DNA from: Firmicutes bacterium HGW-Firmicutes-7
Lineage (GTDB): Bacteria > Bacillota > Clostridia > Lachnospirales > Vallitaleaceae
Reading direction: 5' to 3'
Assembly (NCBI GenBank): GCA_002841375.1
Contig: PGZO01000012.1
Location: forward strand, 1-64,000
DNA: 64,000 nucleotides
A program made the translations under genes and the position numbers. The notes beneath the pieces are model-generated. The model was not told the origin of the DNA. It did not search any database and worked only from the letters and a program-made list of their open reading frames with translations. This document shows positions 35,082 through 44,033 of the stretch, piece after piece; position 1 is the first letter of the stretch, and every line of letters begins with the position of its first letter.

Positions 35082-37124
35082 ATGAAAATTTATTGGCTAA
35101 TCCATAGATTAAGGGCAATGTCATTGGGAGAAATAAATTGGCGTATTAAAGAGAAGGTAAACCAAGTAAAGGAAAAAAGATCAATCAAAGGACACAGTTG
35201 CATACAACTTGGAAATGAAAATAATGAATTGTATTTCTTTGATTCAAAAAAATTTTTTGAATTGAACAGGAACATTCAGGATATATTGGAGGATGATTAC
35301 TGGCTTAGTATTATAAAAAAAGCCCAGGATATATGTGCCGGTAATTATGAAGTTTTTGGAGAGAGATTTAGATTTAATGAGGCCATTGATTGGTCTTATG
35401 GATTTAATACAAATATGAAGTGGCCAAGAATATGTTCATATAATATTGATTTTAGACAGTGTGTTCACATCGGGGATGTACGATATGTGTGGGAGTTTAA
35501 TAGGCATTTTCAGTTTATAGTATTAATACTAGCTTATAGAGCTACTCGAGAAGAAAAGTATTTAAATGAATTTAAAAAGCAATTTTATGACTGGGTAGAA
35601 CAAAATCCAATAATAGTAGGTGTTAATTGGACAAGCGCTATGGAGGTGGCTATTAGGGCATACTCTTGGGCGTGGTGTCTAGCATTATTAGATGAATCGT
35701 TAAGAGAAAATCGGGAAATAATAAATGACTTAAAAAATGGGATTATAAATCATATCTCCTACGTTACAAAACATTTTTCAAAATATTCTTCTGCGAATAA
35801 TCATTTAATAGTTGAAGCGTCTATAACAGGAATTATTGGTATCGTAATAGACCATATGAGTTGGGTGAATGATGGGATTGAAATTTTGGAGAAGGAGGTT
35901 AATTATCAAGTTTATGAGGATGGGGTTAATAAAGAACAATCAATTCATTATCATGCATTTGTAATGGAAGCGATCATGCTTTTTATACAAATGTTACAAA
36001 AAAATGATATTCAATATCCATTAATTTTTGATGAGAGACTAGAGAAAATGAATGAATTCGTAGCTAATTTAATGAACAGCAACTATGAAGTGCCAAATAT
36101 CGGCGATTCGGATGATGGATATTTAACTAACATGTTGGGAAATCGATTTAATTACTATGAATATGTTTTACAAGTAGGTAGCTTTCTATTTCAAAAGAAA
36201 TACGTTCAATCAGCAAATATTAATATGAATTTGAGATGGCTATTTAATAAGGGTGTATTAGATCAATTACTTGACAACGATTATCCAACCAATCAATCTA
36301 AATGTTATGCCAAAGGTGGATATTCAATACTTAAATACCGAAATAGAGCATCTGAAAGGTTGTGTACTTTTGATCATGGGCCTTTAGGTTATGGAGCGCT
36401 TGCAGCACATGGACATGCAGATGCATTAAGTATTACTTTAAGCATTAATGGGTACCAATTTATAGTTGATCCTGGAACTTATATATATAATATAAGCAAA
36501 AGCTGGAGAGATTATTTTAGAAGTACAATTAACCATAACACAATGACCATAAACAATATGAACCAATCAGAAATTAAAGGTTCATTTTTATGGGGGAGAA
36601 AAGCAAAAGCAACGTTGATTTGTGCTGATTTATCCGAGCATGAAGATCATATAGTTGCTCATCATGATGGATACAAGGGCGTAGTGCACGAGAGAGAAAT
36701 CACCTATTACAAACCAGACTGTTTTGTAATTATTGATTATCTGAAAGGTAAAGAATGTAAATGGGTATTAAATTACAATTTAGCTGTGGCAGTAAAGATT
36801 GATTCTATTGAGGGCTCGTCAATAAAGCTGAACATACATGGTTGTGATGTATATATGAGTTTTTATAATTATAAGGATATTGAAATTAAAAAAAAGTACG
36901 AGTCTATAAATTTTGGTAGCAAAAGGTTAATTAAATCTATCGAACTATCAGGTGAAAGTGATCGTGTACATATGGTAAGGACAATCATTACCATACAATA
37001 TCCGCACACAGTTGAAACAAAAAATCAGTTAACCAATATTAAAGTGAACAAAAAAGAGTATCAACTGATAAATACGGAAAGAAGAGGACCTAATGATGAA
37101 GAGAAGAACAATTTTAGGGTATAA
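35082..37124 (+). CDS. Heparinase II/III-like polysaccharide lyase family protein
   Basis: A 680-residue protein with an N-terminal alpha/alpha toroid (about 50-380) and a C-terminal beta-sandwich carrying the heparinase II/III signature AAHGHADALSITLSINGYQF (around 440-459), followed by IVDPGTYIYN and the RSTINHNTMTINN segment. No signal peptide is seen. Such proteins are common in Clostridia and proteobacterial EPS loci and may trim or modify uronic-acid-containing polymer. That fits with ugd in the operon. Three bases separate it from the previous stop, and it overlaps the next gene by 32 bp. Confidence 0.85.
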   Translation: MKIYWLIHRLRAMSLGEINWRIKEKVNQVKEKRSIKGHSCIQLGNENNELYFFDSKKFFELNRNIQDILEDDYWLSIIKKAQDICAGNYEVFGERFRFNEAIDWSYGFNTNMKWPRICSYNIDFRQCVHIGDVRYVWEFNRHFQFIVLILAYRATREEKYLNEFKKQFYDWVEQNPIIVGVNWTSAMEVAIRAYSWAWCLALLDESLRENREIINDLKNGIINHISYVTKHFSKYSSANNHLIVEASITGIIGIVIDHMSWVNDGIEILEKEVNYQVYEDGVNKEQSIHYHAFVMEAIMLFIQMLQKNDIQYPLIFDERLEKMNEFVANLMNSNYEVPNIGDSDDGYLTNMLGNRFNYYEYVLQVGSFLFQKKYVQSANINMNLRWLFNKGVLDQLLDNDYPTNQSKCYAKGGYSILKYRNRASERLCTFDHGPLGYGALAAHGHADALSITLSINGYQFIVDPGTYIYNISKSWRDYFRSTINHNTMTINNMNQSEIKGSFLWGRKAKATLICADLSEHEDHIVAHHDGYKGVVHEREITYYKPDCFVIIDYLKGKECKWVLNYNLAVAVKIDSIEGSSIKLNIHGCDVYMSFYNYKDIEIKKKYESINFGSKRLIKSIELSGESDRVHMVRTIITIQYPHTVETKNQLTNIKVNKKEYQLINTERRGPNDEEKNNFRV

Positions 37125-37845
37125 AATTGATTCGTTGACGATGGAAGAAACTTTGGAAAAGATTAACGATTATATTATTAGTAGAAAAAAATGCCAACAT
37201 GTTGTATTAAATGCAGGAAAGATGGTTTTAGGACATAAAGATCATCAATTGAAAAAAATTATTAATAAATGTGAAATTATTAATGCTGATGGGCAATCGG
37301 TTGTATGGGCTTCTAGATTCTTAAAATCTCCAGTACCTGAGAGGGTTGCAGGAATTGATTTGATGTATCAAGTCATTAAATTAGCTGCTGAAAAGGGCTA
37401 TAAGATATATTTTTTTGGCGCAAAGGAAGAAGTCGTGCAAAAGGTAGCAGCTATTTATAAAAATAAGTACCCAACCATTAACATTGTAGGTGTCAGAAAT
37501 GGATATAACATTATTGAAAGTCATGACGTTATACTAGAAGATATGAAATGTTCTAAGGCAGATATTTTGTTTTTAGGGTTTGGATCACCGCAAAAAGAGT
37601 ATTGGCTAAGAGATAATATTAGTAAAATCGGCATTCCATTTTGCATGGGTGTAGGTGGAAGCTTTGATGTTGTAGCAGGTCTGACAAAAAGGGCACCACT
37701 ATGGATGCAGAAATGTGGTTTGGAATGGTTTTATAGATTTATCCAAGAACCTAAAAGAATGTGGAAGAGATATCTTGTGGGTAACAGCAAGTTTTTATAT
37801 TTAATTCTAAGAGAGAAAATAAATATTAGAAGGCCAGTAGGATGA
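37093..37845 (+). CDS. WecG/TagA/CpsF family glycosyltransferase
   Basis: A 250-residue GT26 family protein. The N-terminal domain includes VVLNAGKMVLGHKD and the INADGQSVVWASR motif with the conserved aspartate (around 69-81); the C-terminal domain has IYFFGAKEEVVQKVA, DILFLGFGSPQKEYW and CMGVGGSFDVVAG. These enzymes transfer N-acetylmannosamine (or related sugars) to a polyprenyl-linked acceptor. The UDP-ManNAc dehydrogenase-like gene downstream suggests ManNAc or ManNAcA in the polymer. Translation starts inside the heparinase gene. Confidence 0.9.
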   Translation: MMKRRTILGYKIDSLTMEETLEKINDYIISRKKCQHVVLNAGKMVLGHKDHQLKKIINKCEIINADGQSVVWASRFLKSPVPERVAGIDLMYQVIKLAAEKGYKIYFFGAKEEVVQKVAAIYKNKYPTINIVGVRNGYNIIESHDVILEDMKCSKADILFLGFGSPQKEYWLRDNISKIGIPFCMGVGGSFDVVAGLTKRAPLWMQKCGLEWFYRFIQEPKRMWKRYLVGNSKFLYLILREKINIRRPVG

Positions 37846-37876
37846 GAAAAAGAAAGAGAGAGGGTGAAGAAGTATT

Positions 37877-39097
37877 ATGGTTAATGTAATTGGACTTGGC
37901 TATATAGGCCTGCCAACTGCTTTGATGCTTGCAAAATCAGGTGAGGATGTGATTGGAACAGATTTAAATGTTGAACTGATTGAGACGCTTCAATCGGGAA
38001 AATTAACTTTTCAAGAAGCGGGGTTAGATATTTTATTTAAAGGTGCTATTGAGAAAGGGATTCGTTTTTCTACATGCTATGATAATACGAATATTTATAT
38101 TGTAGCAGTACCAACACCATACGATAAAATGAGCAAAAAAATTGATCCACAGTATGTTATTTCAGCTGTAAATAGTGTTCTTGATATTTGTAAAGAAGGA
38201 ACAATACTAATAATTGAATCAACTATTTCTCCAGGGACTATAGACAAATATATTAGACCTGAAATAATAAGAAGGGGTTTGGTTATTGGGAAGGATATTC
38301 ATATTGCTCATGCACCTGAAAGGATAATACCAGGGAACATGATTTATGAATTAGAATACAATTCAAGAACAATTGGTGTAGATTCATCTGAAATAGGTGT
38401 ACAAGTTAAAGAGTTATATAGCTGTTTTTGTAAAGGAGAAATTATCATAACAGACATTAGAAGTGCTGAAATGTCAAAAGTAATTGAGAACACTTATAGA
38501 GATATTAATATTGCTTTTGCAAATGAATTAGCAAAAATATGTAGAGTTGATAATATGGATGTTTATGAAATTATTAGAACAGCAAATATGCATCCTAGAG
38601 TAAACATATTACAGCCTGGACCGGGAGTGGGCGGTCATTGTATATCTGTTGATCCGTGGTTTTTAGTTGGTGATTATCCGGATTTAACAAATATCATACT
38701 AATAGCTAGGAAAATTAACGATTCAATGCCTGCTTTTGTTTTAGGGAGAATTCGAGATATTATGAGAGAACATGGCATAAGGGATATTAGGAAGATAGGT
38801 TTATACGGATTAACCTATAAAGAAGATGTAGATGATACGAGAGAAAGTCCAACATTACAATTACTTGAGATGATGGATGAATATTTGGCTTTTGGCGTAA
38901 AAGTATATGATCCATTTGTCACCAAGCGTATTGTCGAAAATCAATATTTTGACTTTCAAAAATTTTTAGATGATATTGAGATATTAGTTATATTAGTAGC
39001 ACATACGCACATTAAAAATTCAATTCAGCAAATTAAAGATAAACTTGTTCTTGATACTAGAAATATATGTGCTGTTGAGGGGGTTTATAAACTATAA
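37877..39097 (+). CDS. Nucleotide-sugar dehydrogenase, UDP-N-acetylmannosamine dehydrogenase-like
   Basis: A 406-residue UDP-sugar dehydrogenase of the WecC branch rather than the Ugd branch: GLGYIGLPTALMLAKSG (6-22), STISPGT, HAPERIIPGNM (around 143-153), and the catalytic C255 in GPGVGGHCISVDPWF. The C-terminal domain shows GLTYKEDVDDTRESP. It would oxidise UDP-ManNAc or a related sugar to the uronic acid. It follows the TagA-like gene in the same operon; no UDP-GlcNAc 2-epimerase is present in the window. Confidence 0.88.
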   Translation: MVNVIGLGYIGLPTALMLAKSGEDVIGTDLNVELIETLQSGKLTFQEAGLDILFKGAIEKGIRFSTCYDNTNIYIVAVPTPYDKMSKKIDPQYVISAVNSVLDICKEGTILIIESTISPGTIDKYIRPEIIRRGLVIGKDIHIAHAPERIIPGNMIYELEYNSRTIGVDSSEIGVQVKELYSCFCKGEIIITDIRSAEMSKVIENTYRDINIAFANELAKICRVDNMDVYEIIRTANMHPRVNILQPGPGVGGHCISVDPWFLVGDYPDLTNIILIARKINDSMPAFVLGRIRDIMREHGIRDIRKIGLYGLTYKEDVDDTRESPTLQLLEMMDEYLAFGVKVYDPFVTKRIVENQYFDFQKFLDDIEILVILVAHTHIKNSIQQIKDKLVLDTRNICAVEGVYKL

Positions 39098-39146
39098 CAG
39101 TTTAATATATTACAAATGATTATATTCTATCAAAGGAGGAAGTATT

Positions 39147-40862
39147 ATGAAAGTAAGAGGGTGTTGGGAGAGGAGAATTACCTATTGGTTGGCAATAATA
39201 ATGGTAATATTATTAAGCTTGCCATCTGTATCACTAGCGGATAGCGCTGTATACCAATGGAAAGGAGACGCTGGTGGGTATGAATTTGGACTAGAAGATG
39301 ATGGAGAAGCAGATTTGCTTATTGTACAAAAAAGATCAAGTGGAGAATTTTCAGGGCGGAGTTTTAAGTGTTATTGTGTGGATTATGATCACTTTATATT
39401 TGAAGAAGTGGATTACTCAATGGAGGAATTATCTAAGGGATATTTTTCTGATCCAGATGCTGCAGGACATATTAGAGCGATTGCAATTCATGCATATCCT
39501 TACGTTTCTCTAGAAGAACTAGTTGAAGCGATGGAAGAAAATTTTGCTGTAACGAATCTAACGAAGGAACAGGCCATCACAGGAACTCAATATGCTATTT
39601 GGAAATATTCGAGTAATATAAATAATATTGTTAAAAATGAGAATGCCAATAAGGTCTATGACTATTTAATGAGCTTACCTCCTATGCAACCGGTTCAAGC
39701 AGCGCAATTGATGATAACGAATCCTACATATTCAGTTGATAATGGTGTCTTGGAGATTGTATTCACATATTCAGCGCTTACACCTGAAGGAAAACCCGTT
39801 AATGTAGATCTTACGTATAACAAAGATTTTAAGAAATATGAAACACGTGTTAATGACCAAGTTTCTAATATTATTACAGTCACTTTAATAATGCCAGAAT
39901 CTGAATTGCCTAAAGGTTCAGTTTTGGAAATTTCATTAAACTGTATACAAGCAGAAGCTTTTTTACTTAGTCAACAATCGGGAGACGAAGAGCCAGCAGG
40001 AGACGAAGAGCCAGCAGGAGATGAAAAACCAGCAGGAGATGAAGAACCAGCAGGAGATGAAGAGCCAGCAGGAGATGAAGAACTAGAGGGAATTGTGAAA
40101 TCAGAGCAACCTGTTGAAGCGGAAAGTCCGATAGAACTAGTAGTAAATGTTGTTTCAGGGGATGAAGAGCCAGCAGGAGATGAAGAGCCAGCAGGGGATG
40201 AAGAGCCAGCAGGGGATGAAGAGCCGGCAGGGGATGAAGAGCCAGCAGGGGATGAAGAACCAGCAGGGGATGAAGAACCAGCAGGAGATGAAGAGCCAGC
40301 AGGAGATGAAGAGCCAGCAGGAGATGAAGAGCCAGCAGGAGATGAAGAGCCAGCAGGGGATGAAGAGCCAGCAGGGGATGAAGAGCCAGCAGGGGATGAA
40401 GAACCAGCAGGAGATGAAGAACCAGCAGGGGATGAAGAACCAACAGGAGACGAAGAACTAGAAGTAGTGGGTGAATTACTAAGCAACTCGGTTATTTCTC
40501 AACCACTGGTTACAGTAATACCTAATTATATAAACACAAATAAATCCATACAATTTTCAAGAAAGAACACTTCGAGCTCTTCATCATCGGGATCATCATC
40601 AAAGGATAAAAAATCTACACCAACACCAACATCAACTCCAACACCAACACCAACACCAACACCAACGCCAGTATCTGAGGAGATTATAGTTATTGATGAA
40701 CTTGTATCAGAGGAACCAATTGAAATTATTGATGAGGTTTTACCAATGGGTGTTCCTTTCGAATTACCAAGAACTAGCGGCGTACACGCGAGTATAATAT
40801 ATGTATTAGGCGCTAGTATTACAGGCATGGGCATTTTGATAAAGGCTAGACATAAAAAGTAG
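39147..40862 (+). CDS. Cell-wall thioester-domain adhesin with GDEEPA repeats
   Basis: A 571-residue surface protein with a signal peptide (1-31, LPSVSLA). The N-terminal domain resembles a TQxA thioester domain: C75/C77 in FKCYCVDYDH and T147-Q-Y-A150 in GTQYAIWKYSS, expected to form an internal Cys-Gln thioester able to bond covalently to host or surface amines. A beta-sandwich follows (about 190-270). Then come five plus sixteen copies of GDEEPA, a Ser-rich and a Thr-Pro-rich stalk, and a C-terminal sorting signal: LPRTS at 540-544, a hydrophobic segment and RHKK. No sortase gene lies in the window. AAAGGAGG precedes the ATG. Confidence 0.85.
   Translation: MKVRGCWERRITYWLAIIMVILLSLPSVSLADSAVYQWKGDAGGYEFGLEDDGEADLLIVQKRSSGEFSGRSFKCYCVDYDHFIFEEVDYSMEELSKGYFSDPDAAGHIRAIAIHAYPYVSLEELVEAMEENFAVTNLTKEQAITGTQYAIWKYSSNINNIVKNENANKVYDYLMSLPPMQPVQAAQLMITNPTYSVDNGVLEIVFTYSALTPEGKPVNVDLTYNKDFKKYETRVNDQVSNIITVTLIMPESELPKGSVLEISLNCIQAEAFLLSQQSGDEEPAGDEEPAGDEKPAGDEEPAGDEEPAGDEELEGIVKSEQPVEAESPIELVVNVVSGDEEPAGDEEPAGDEEPAGDEEPAGDEEPAGDEEPAGDEEPAGDEEPAGDEEPAGDEEPAGDEEPAGDEEPAGDEEPAGDEEPAGDEEPAGDEEPTGDEELEVVGELLSNSVISQPLVTVIPNYINTNKSIQFSRKNTSSSSSSGSSSKDKKSTPTPTSTPTPTPTPTPTPVSEEIIVIDELVSEEPIEIIDEVLPMGVPFELPRTSGVHASIIYVLGASITGMGILIKARHKK
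39981..40070 (+). repeat. Tandem repeat block 1, five 18-bp units
   Basis: In-frame 18-bp units encoding GDEEPA (one copy GDEKPA), followed by a degenerate GDEELE unit. Units differ mainly at third positions (gac/gat, gag/gaa). Confidence 0.95.
40158..40445 (+). repeat. Tandem repeat block 2, sixteen 18-bp units
   Basis: Exactly sixteen in-frame 18-bp units encoding GDEEPA, the last GDEEPT, followed by GDEELE. Unit variants (ggg/gga, gag/gaa, cca) form runs, suggesting recent expansion by slippage or unequal recombination. Confidence 0.95.
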
Positions 40863-40924
40863 ATAAAAGTTTTTCTTTTCAAAAAAATTGTTATTAAATA
40901 AATCATACAAAAGGTTGATTTCAA

Positions 40925-41848
40925 GTGAGTAAATACTATAGTGCCTTCGGACTTATGATAAAGAGTGATTTGAAAATTGATGAATTCGTGGAGACTGGGA
41001 AATGTGACAATATTGATGTAAGAATTCGGCTTGGAAAAGTACCAGTAACTATGAATTTTTTTAGAGAGGAAACCAGCTGGTATCAAGCTAAAGAAAATGA
41101 ACTTATTTTTTCAGCGCCCAATGTAGCTAGGTATTATATACGTTATGGAAATGAGATTATTATTGAATCTCTTATTGAGGGTATAAGTTCAGCAACAAAA
41201 GTTTATTTGTTGGGAACTGCCTTTGGCGCTATACTTCTCCAGAGGGGTAGAATACCCTTGCATGGCAGTGGGCTTTCACTTAACGATATAGGGATTATAG
41301 TTACAGGAGAATCAGGAGCTGGTAAATCAACTATTGCAAACGCGTTAATAGGAAAGGGCCATATGATGGTTACAGACGATGTTGCGGCCTTGGAGCTTGA
41401 TAGCGAGCAAAGGCTAAAAATGTATCCAAGTTATCCCAAGCAAAAATTGTGGCAAGATAGTGCTAAGCAAATGAAGATTGACGTCACTAAATTAAAGAAA
41501 ATTGATGGCATCAATGACAAATATTATGTGTCTATAGAAAAGTTTTGCAATAAGCCTACTAATTTAAGCGCAATTTTTGAGTTAAAGTCAACAAGGTGTA
41601 ATCATGTTATTGTGGAGGAATTGACAGGTAGAGAACAACTAGAAGTAATATTAAATAACACGTATCGTCCTATGTTTATTGAACCTTTTGGTCTTATAAA
41701 AAAGCACTTTTTTCAATGTGTAGCCATGACAAAAATGGTAAAGGTATATAGAATGTATAGACCAGAAAATGAATTTACTATCGAAGAACAGGTGAAAACT
41801 ATTGAATGTTTATTAAACAATTTAGGAGGGAAACAATGCAACAGTTAA
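40925..41848 (+). CDS. HprK-like kinase of a peptide-modification system
   Basis: A 307-residue protein, GTG start, with an HPr-kinase-type P-loop domain: G128-ESGAGKS-T136 preceded by LHGSGLSLNDIGIIV, and DDVAALELD after it. It lacks the HPr kinase N-terminal domain and has instead an unrelated 90-residue N-terminus, as in the kinases of paeninodin-type lasso clusters, which phosphorylate the C-terminal serine of the precursor. It overlaps the PqqD-like gene by 13 bp and lies 328 bp from the precursor gene, whose product ends in Ser. Function as peptide kinase is inferred from context. Confidence 0.8.
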   Translation: MSKYYSAFGLMIKSDLKIDEFVETGKCDNIDVRIRLGKVPVTMNFFREETSWYQAKENELIFSAPNVARYYIRYGNEIIIESLIEGISSATKVYLLGTAFGAILLQRGRIPLHGSGLSLNDIGIIVTGESGAGKSTIANALIGKGHMMVTDDVAALELDSEQRLKMYPSYPKQKLWQDSAKQMKIDVTKLKKIDGINDKYYVSIEKFCNKPTNLSAIFELKSTRCNHVIVEELTGREQLEVILNNTYRPMFIEPFGLIKKHFFQCVAMTKMVKVYRMYRPENEFTIEEQVKTIECLLNNLGGKQCNS

Positions 41849-42126
41849 CGCTAGATAAGGTAATTGGAAGAAAGAAGGAAATTGCAACGGCGGATTTGGG
41901 GTTAGAGGTAGGTATGTTAGATGAAGAAAACGGTATGTATTATGCGTTAGGTGGTGTAGGAACACGGATATGGCATATCATGGAGCATGAAATGAGTATT
42001 AATGCGATTGTCGAGCAGCTATTACTTGAATATGATGTGAAAAAGGAAGTATGCCAAAAAGATGTTTTAGAATTTATAGATAGAATGTTAACATCAGAGT
42101 TAATATATATCTCAAATAGTATATAA
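41836..42126 (+). CDS. PqqD family (lasso B1-type RRE) protein
   Basis: 96 residues from ATG 41836 (MQQLTLDKVIG), with TTAGGAGGG 6 nt upstream; the frame is open ten codons earlier without a better site. The PqqD winged-helix pattern is seen: GMYYALGGVGTRIWHIMEHE (around 38-57), then AIVEQLLLEYDV and the final helix FIDRMLTSELIY. PqqD/B1 proteins bind the leader of a RiPP precursor and present it to the modifying enzymes or B2 protease. It overlaps the kinase gene and precedes the precursor gene by 50 bp. Confidence 0.85.
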   Translation: MQQLTLDKVIGRKKEIATADLGLEVGMLDEENGMYYALGGVGTRIWHIMEHEMSINAIVEQLLLEYDVKKEVCQKDVLEFIDRMLTSELIYISNSI

Positions 42127-42176
42127 AATATTTAACGATATATTTTATATGATTTTTATACGAAAGGAGGTTTAAT

Positions 42177-42278
42177 ATGGAAAATAAGAAAGTGTGGGAA
42201 AAGCCCGAAGTTGTTAATCTTAAAGTAGAATCAACAGAGAGAAGCAGAAGAAGACATCCTTGCAATCCAGAAAGTTAG
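42177..42278 (+). CDS. Putative RiPP precursor peptide with lasso-type leader
   Basis: A 33-codon ORF with a near-perfect ribosome-binding site AAAGGAGG 6 nt before ATG. The leader contains VWEKPEVVNLKVEST (6-20), which resembles the YxxPxL recognition motif bound by B1/RRE proteins (W7-x-x-P10) and has the conserved Thr20 two residues before the presumed cleavage. The predicted core is RSRRRHPCNPES, which is Arg-rich with one Cys and a C-terminal Ser33. It has no Asp/Glu at core position 7-9, so a lasso ring is not possible in the usual form, and no cyclase gene is nearby. The Ser33 fits a kinase target. Cleavage site is inferred. Confidence 0.75.
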   Translation: MENKKVWEKPEVVNLKVESTERSRRRHPCNPES

Positions 42279-42292
42279 AATTATGGAAAGTT

Positions 42293-42324
42293 AAGCTACT
42301 TTAGTAATTAAAGTAGCTTGATTT
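42293..42324. terminator. Bidirectional terminator between precursor and exporter genes
   Basis: AAGCTACTTTA (42293-42303) pairs with TAAAGTAGCTT (42309-42319), followed by T-rich sequence, between convergent genes. Confidence 0.88.
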
Positions 42325-42327
42325 GTT

Positions 42328-44007
42328 TTAAAATATAACTTCATGAAATTGACAACCTTTTAACTCTACAACTTGTTCACATAATGATAAAACAGAATCC
42401 CTATGCGTTATTGCTACACAGGTTTTATTCACTAAATATTCTTTAATATTCTTCAAAACAGCATTTTCTGTAGCTTGATCTAGTGACGAAGTTGCTTCAT
42501 CAAGTAAAAGAAGAGGGGCATTACTTAGAAGCGCCCTAGCAATACAAAGACGTTGTGCTTGGCCGATTGATAACCCGGTTCCTCGTTCGCCTAATATCGT
42601 TTCAATGCCATGTTCAAGTTGCTGAATGAAGTCAAGGGCACAGGTGATTTTCAGAACATGTTGGATCTCTTCATTCGTAGCATGAGGATTTGTTATACAT
42701 AAGTTATCGTATATAGAACCAGAAAATAATGTGTTGCCTTGAGGTACATAAGAAAAATAAGAGCGTGTTCCAGGAAAAATGCTTAGTTTATTATCTGAAT
42801 CAAACAATTCAACTTGACCAAGCCCGGGAGTAAGTAAACCTAATAATATATATATAAGCGTTGTCTTGCCTTGGCCTGAAGCACCTATAATACCCATCAT
42901 TATACCAGGTTTTATATATAAGGAAGCATCATTAAAAATATTTAGTTCTTCCATATACTTAAAGTGTAAAGCCTTTATTCTAATGCCAATTGGAGATTGT
43001 AAATGGTTTGTAGAAGCTAAATAAGGAATTTCTTTTGGTAAGGCCTCATAGGATATCAACCTTTCAGCAGAAGTTAAAGTGTTTATTATTTTAGGTAGGG
43101 TTTGACTAAGAATTTCGATTGGATCTTGTATATTCCCGATTAGCTGTAAAAATGCTGCAAATGTACCATAAGAGGTAAGACCTTTTACGATTCGGTAAGC
43201 CCCCCAAATAAAAGCGATAAAAAAACTACCTCTGTAACCTAAGTTTAATGCAATGCTTCCTAAAGCAGTTGTTTTTGTATGTGATAACTGCAGGTTAAAT
43301 CGGTTGACTTGTAATTGTGAAATCGAACGATGATTTGAGCCTTCTAACCTGAAAGCTTTTATAATTATGCTATTTTCTAATGTTTCATTTATTAAGGACA
43401 AATACTTGCTTTCTGTATTTTGAATTGCATGTTGAATTTGTTTTAATTTTTGTCTCCATAGCTTGCTGAAAATAACTGAAGCGGGGCCAATTAAAAAAGC
43501 AAAAATAGCCAATAGAGGATCAAAGTAAAACAACGTAATAAAAGCAAGGATCAGTTGAAATGTAAAAGCGAATATGGTTGTTACGATATCCACAATACCA
43601 TTGACTACTCTTGGGATATCATTCGATAGAAATGTGTGATATTCTCCAGTATGATGTTTGCTAGAAGACAACCAGTCAAGATGATAAAACTGCAGCATAA
43701 AATTTTGCTGCAAACGATTCGTAAGGTTTTCACGAAACTTAGTTCTTATAATTGGGTAAAGATAAGACGCAATTACATGAATTACCTCAATAATTCCAAA
43801 TAAAATCGCAAATTGGATTGCAGCAGTTGTTTTTTTGTTAAGGGCGTTATCAATAATTTGTTTTGTAACAATTGCTATTGAAACAGTAGAAAATGAAATA
43901 ATAACATTTAAACTAAGTAATTTTAGAACATCTAACTTATAAGTTTTAATTTGGGTATACAACCAAAAGTATACCTTTTTATTATTTAATTTCTTTCTAT
44001 GAAACAT
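42328..44007 (-). CDS. ABC transporter, fused permease and ATPase
   Basis: A 559-residue half-transporter with about six membrane helices (about 25-300) and a C-terminal ATPase: Walker A GASGQGKTT, Q-loop YVPQGN, signature LSIGQAQR and Walker B LLLLDEAT. No N-terminal C39 peptidase domain is present, so leader removal must be done by another protein, consistent with the B2-type protease. Convergent with the precursor gene, and most likely exports the modified peptide, like LasD/PadeD exporters; that is inference. AAGGAG upstream of ATG. Confidence 0.88.
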   Translation of the reverse strand: MFHRKKLNNKKVYFWLYTQIKTYKLDVLKLLSLNVIISFSTVSIAIVTKQIIDNALNKKTTAAIQFAILFGIIEVIHVIASYLYPIIRTKFRENLTNRLQQNFMLQFYHLDWLSSSKHHTGEYHTFLSNDIPRVVNGIVDIVTTIFAFTFQLILAFITLFYFDPLLAIFAFLIGPASVIFSKLWRQKLKQIQHAIQNTESKYLSLINETLENSIIIKAFRLEGSNHRSISQLQVNRFNLQLSHTKTTALGSIALNLGYRGSFFIAFIWGAYRIVKGLTSYGTFAAFLQLIGNIQDPIEILSQTLPKIINTLTSAERLISYEALPKEIPYLASTNHLQSPIGIRIKALHFKYMEELNIFNDASLYIKPGIMMGIIGASGQGKTTLIYILLGLLTPGLGQVELFDSDNKLSIFPGTRSYFSYVPQGNTLFSGSIYDNLCITNPHATNEEIQHVLKITCALDFIQQLEHGIETILGERGTGLSIGQAQRLCIARALLSNAPLLLLDEATSSLDQATENAVLKNIKEYLVNKTCVAITHRDSVLSLCEQVVELKGCQFHEVIF

Positions 44008-44033
44008 AATACATCTCCTTTTTTAGTATATAG

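Noticed and set aside
39981-40445. CRISPR-like repeat array
   Set aside because: The units are contiguous 18-bp coding repeats without spacers, and no cas gene is present.
39967-40486. Long open frames on both strands across the GDEEPA region
   Set aside because: They arise from the 18-bp repeat in other frames, give low-complexity SSSPAG or LLLALH strings, and overlap the clearly coding adhesin gene.
42177-42278. Classical lasso peptide
   Set aside because: No cyclase gene in the window and no Asp/Glu at core position 7-9 for the macrolactam ring.
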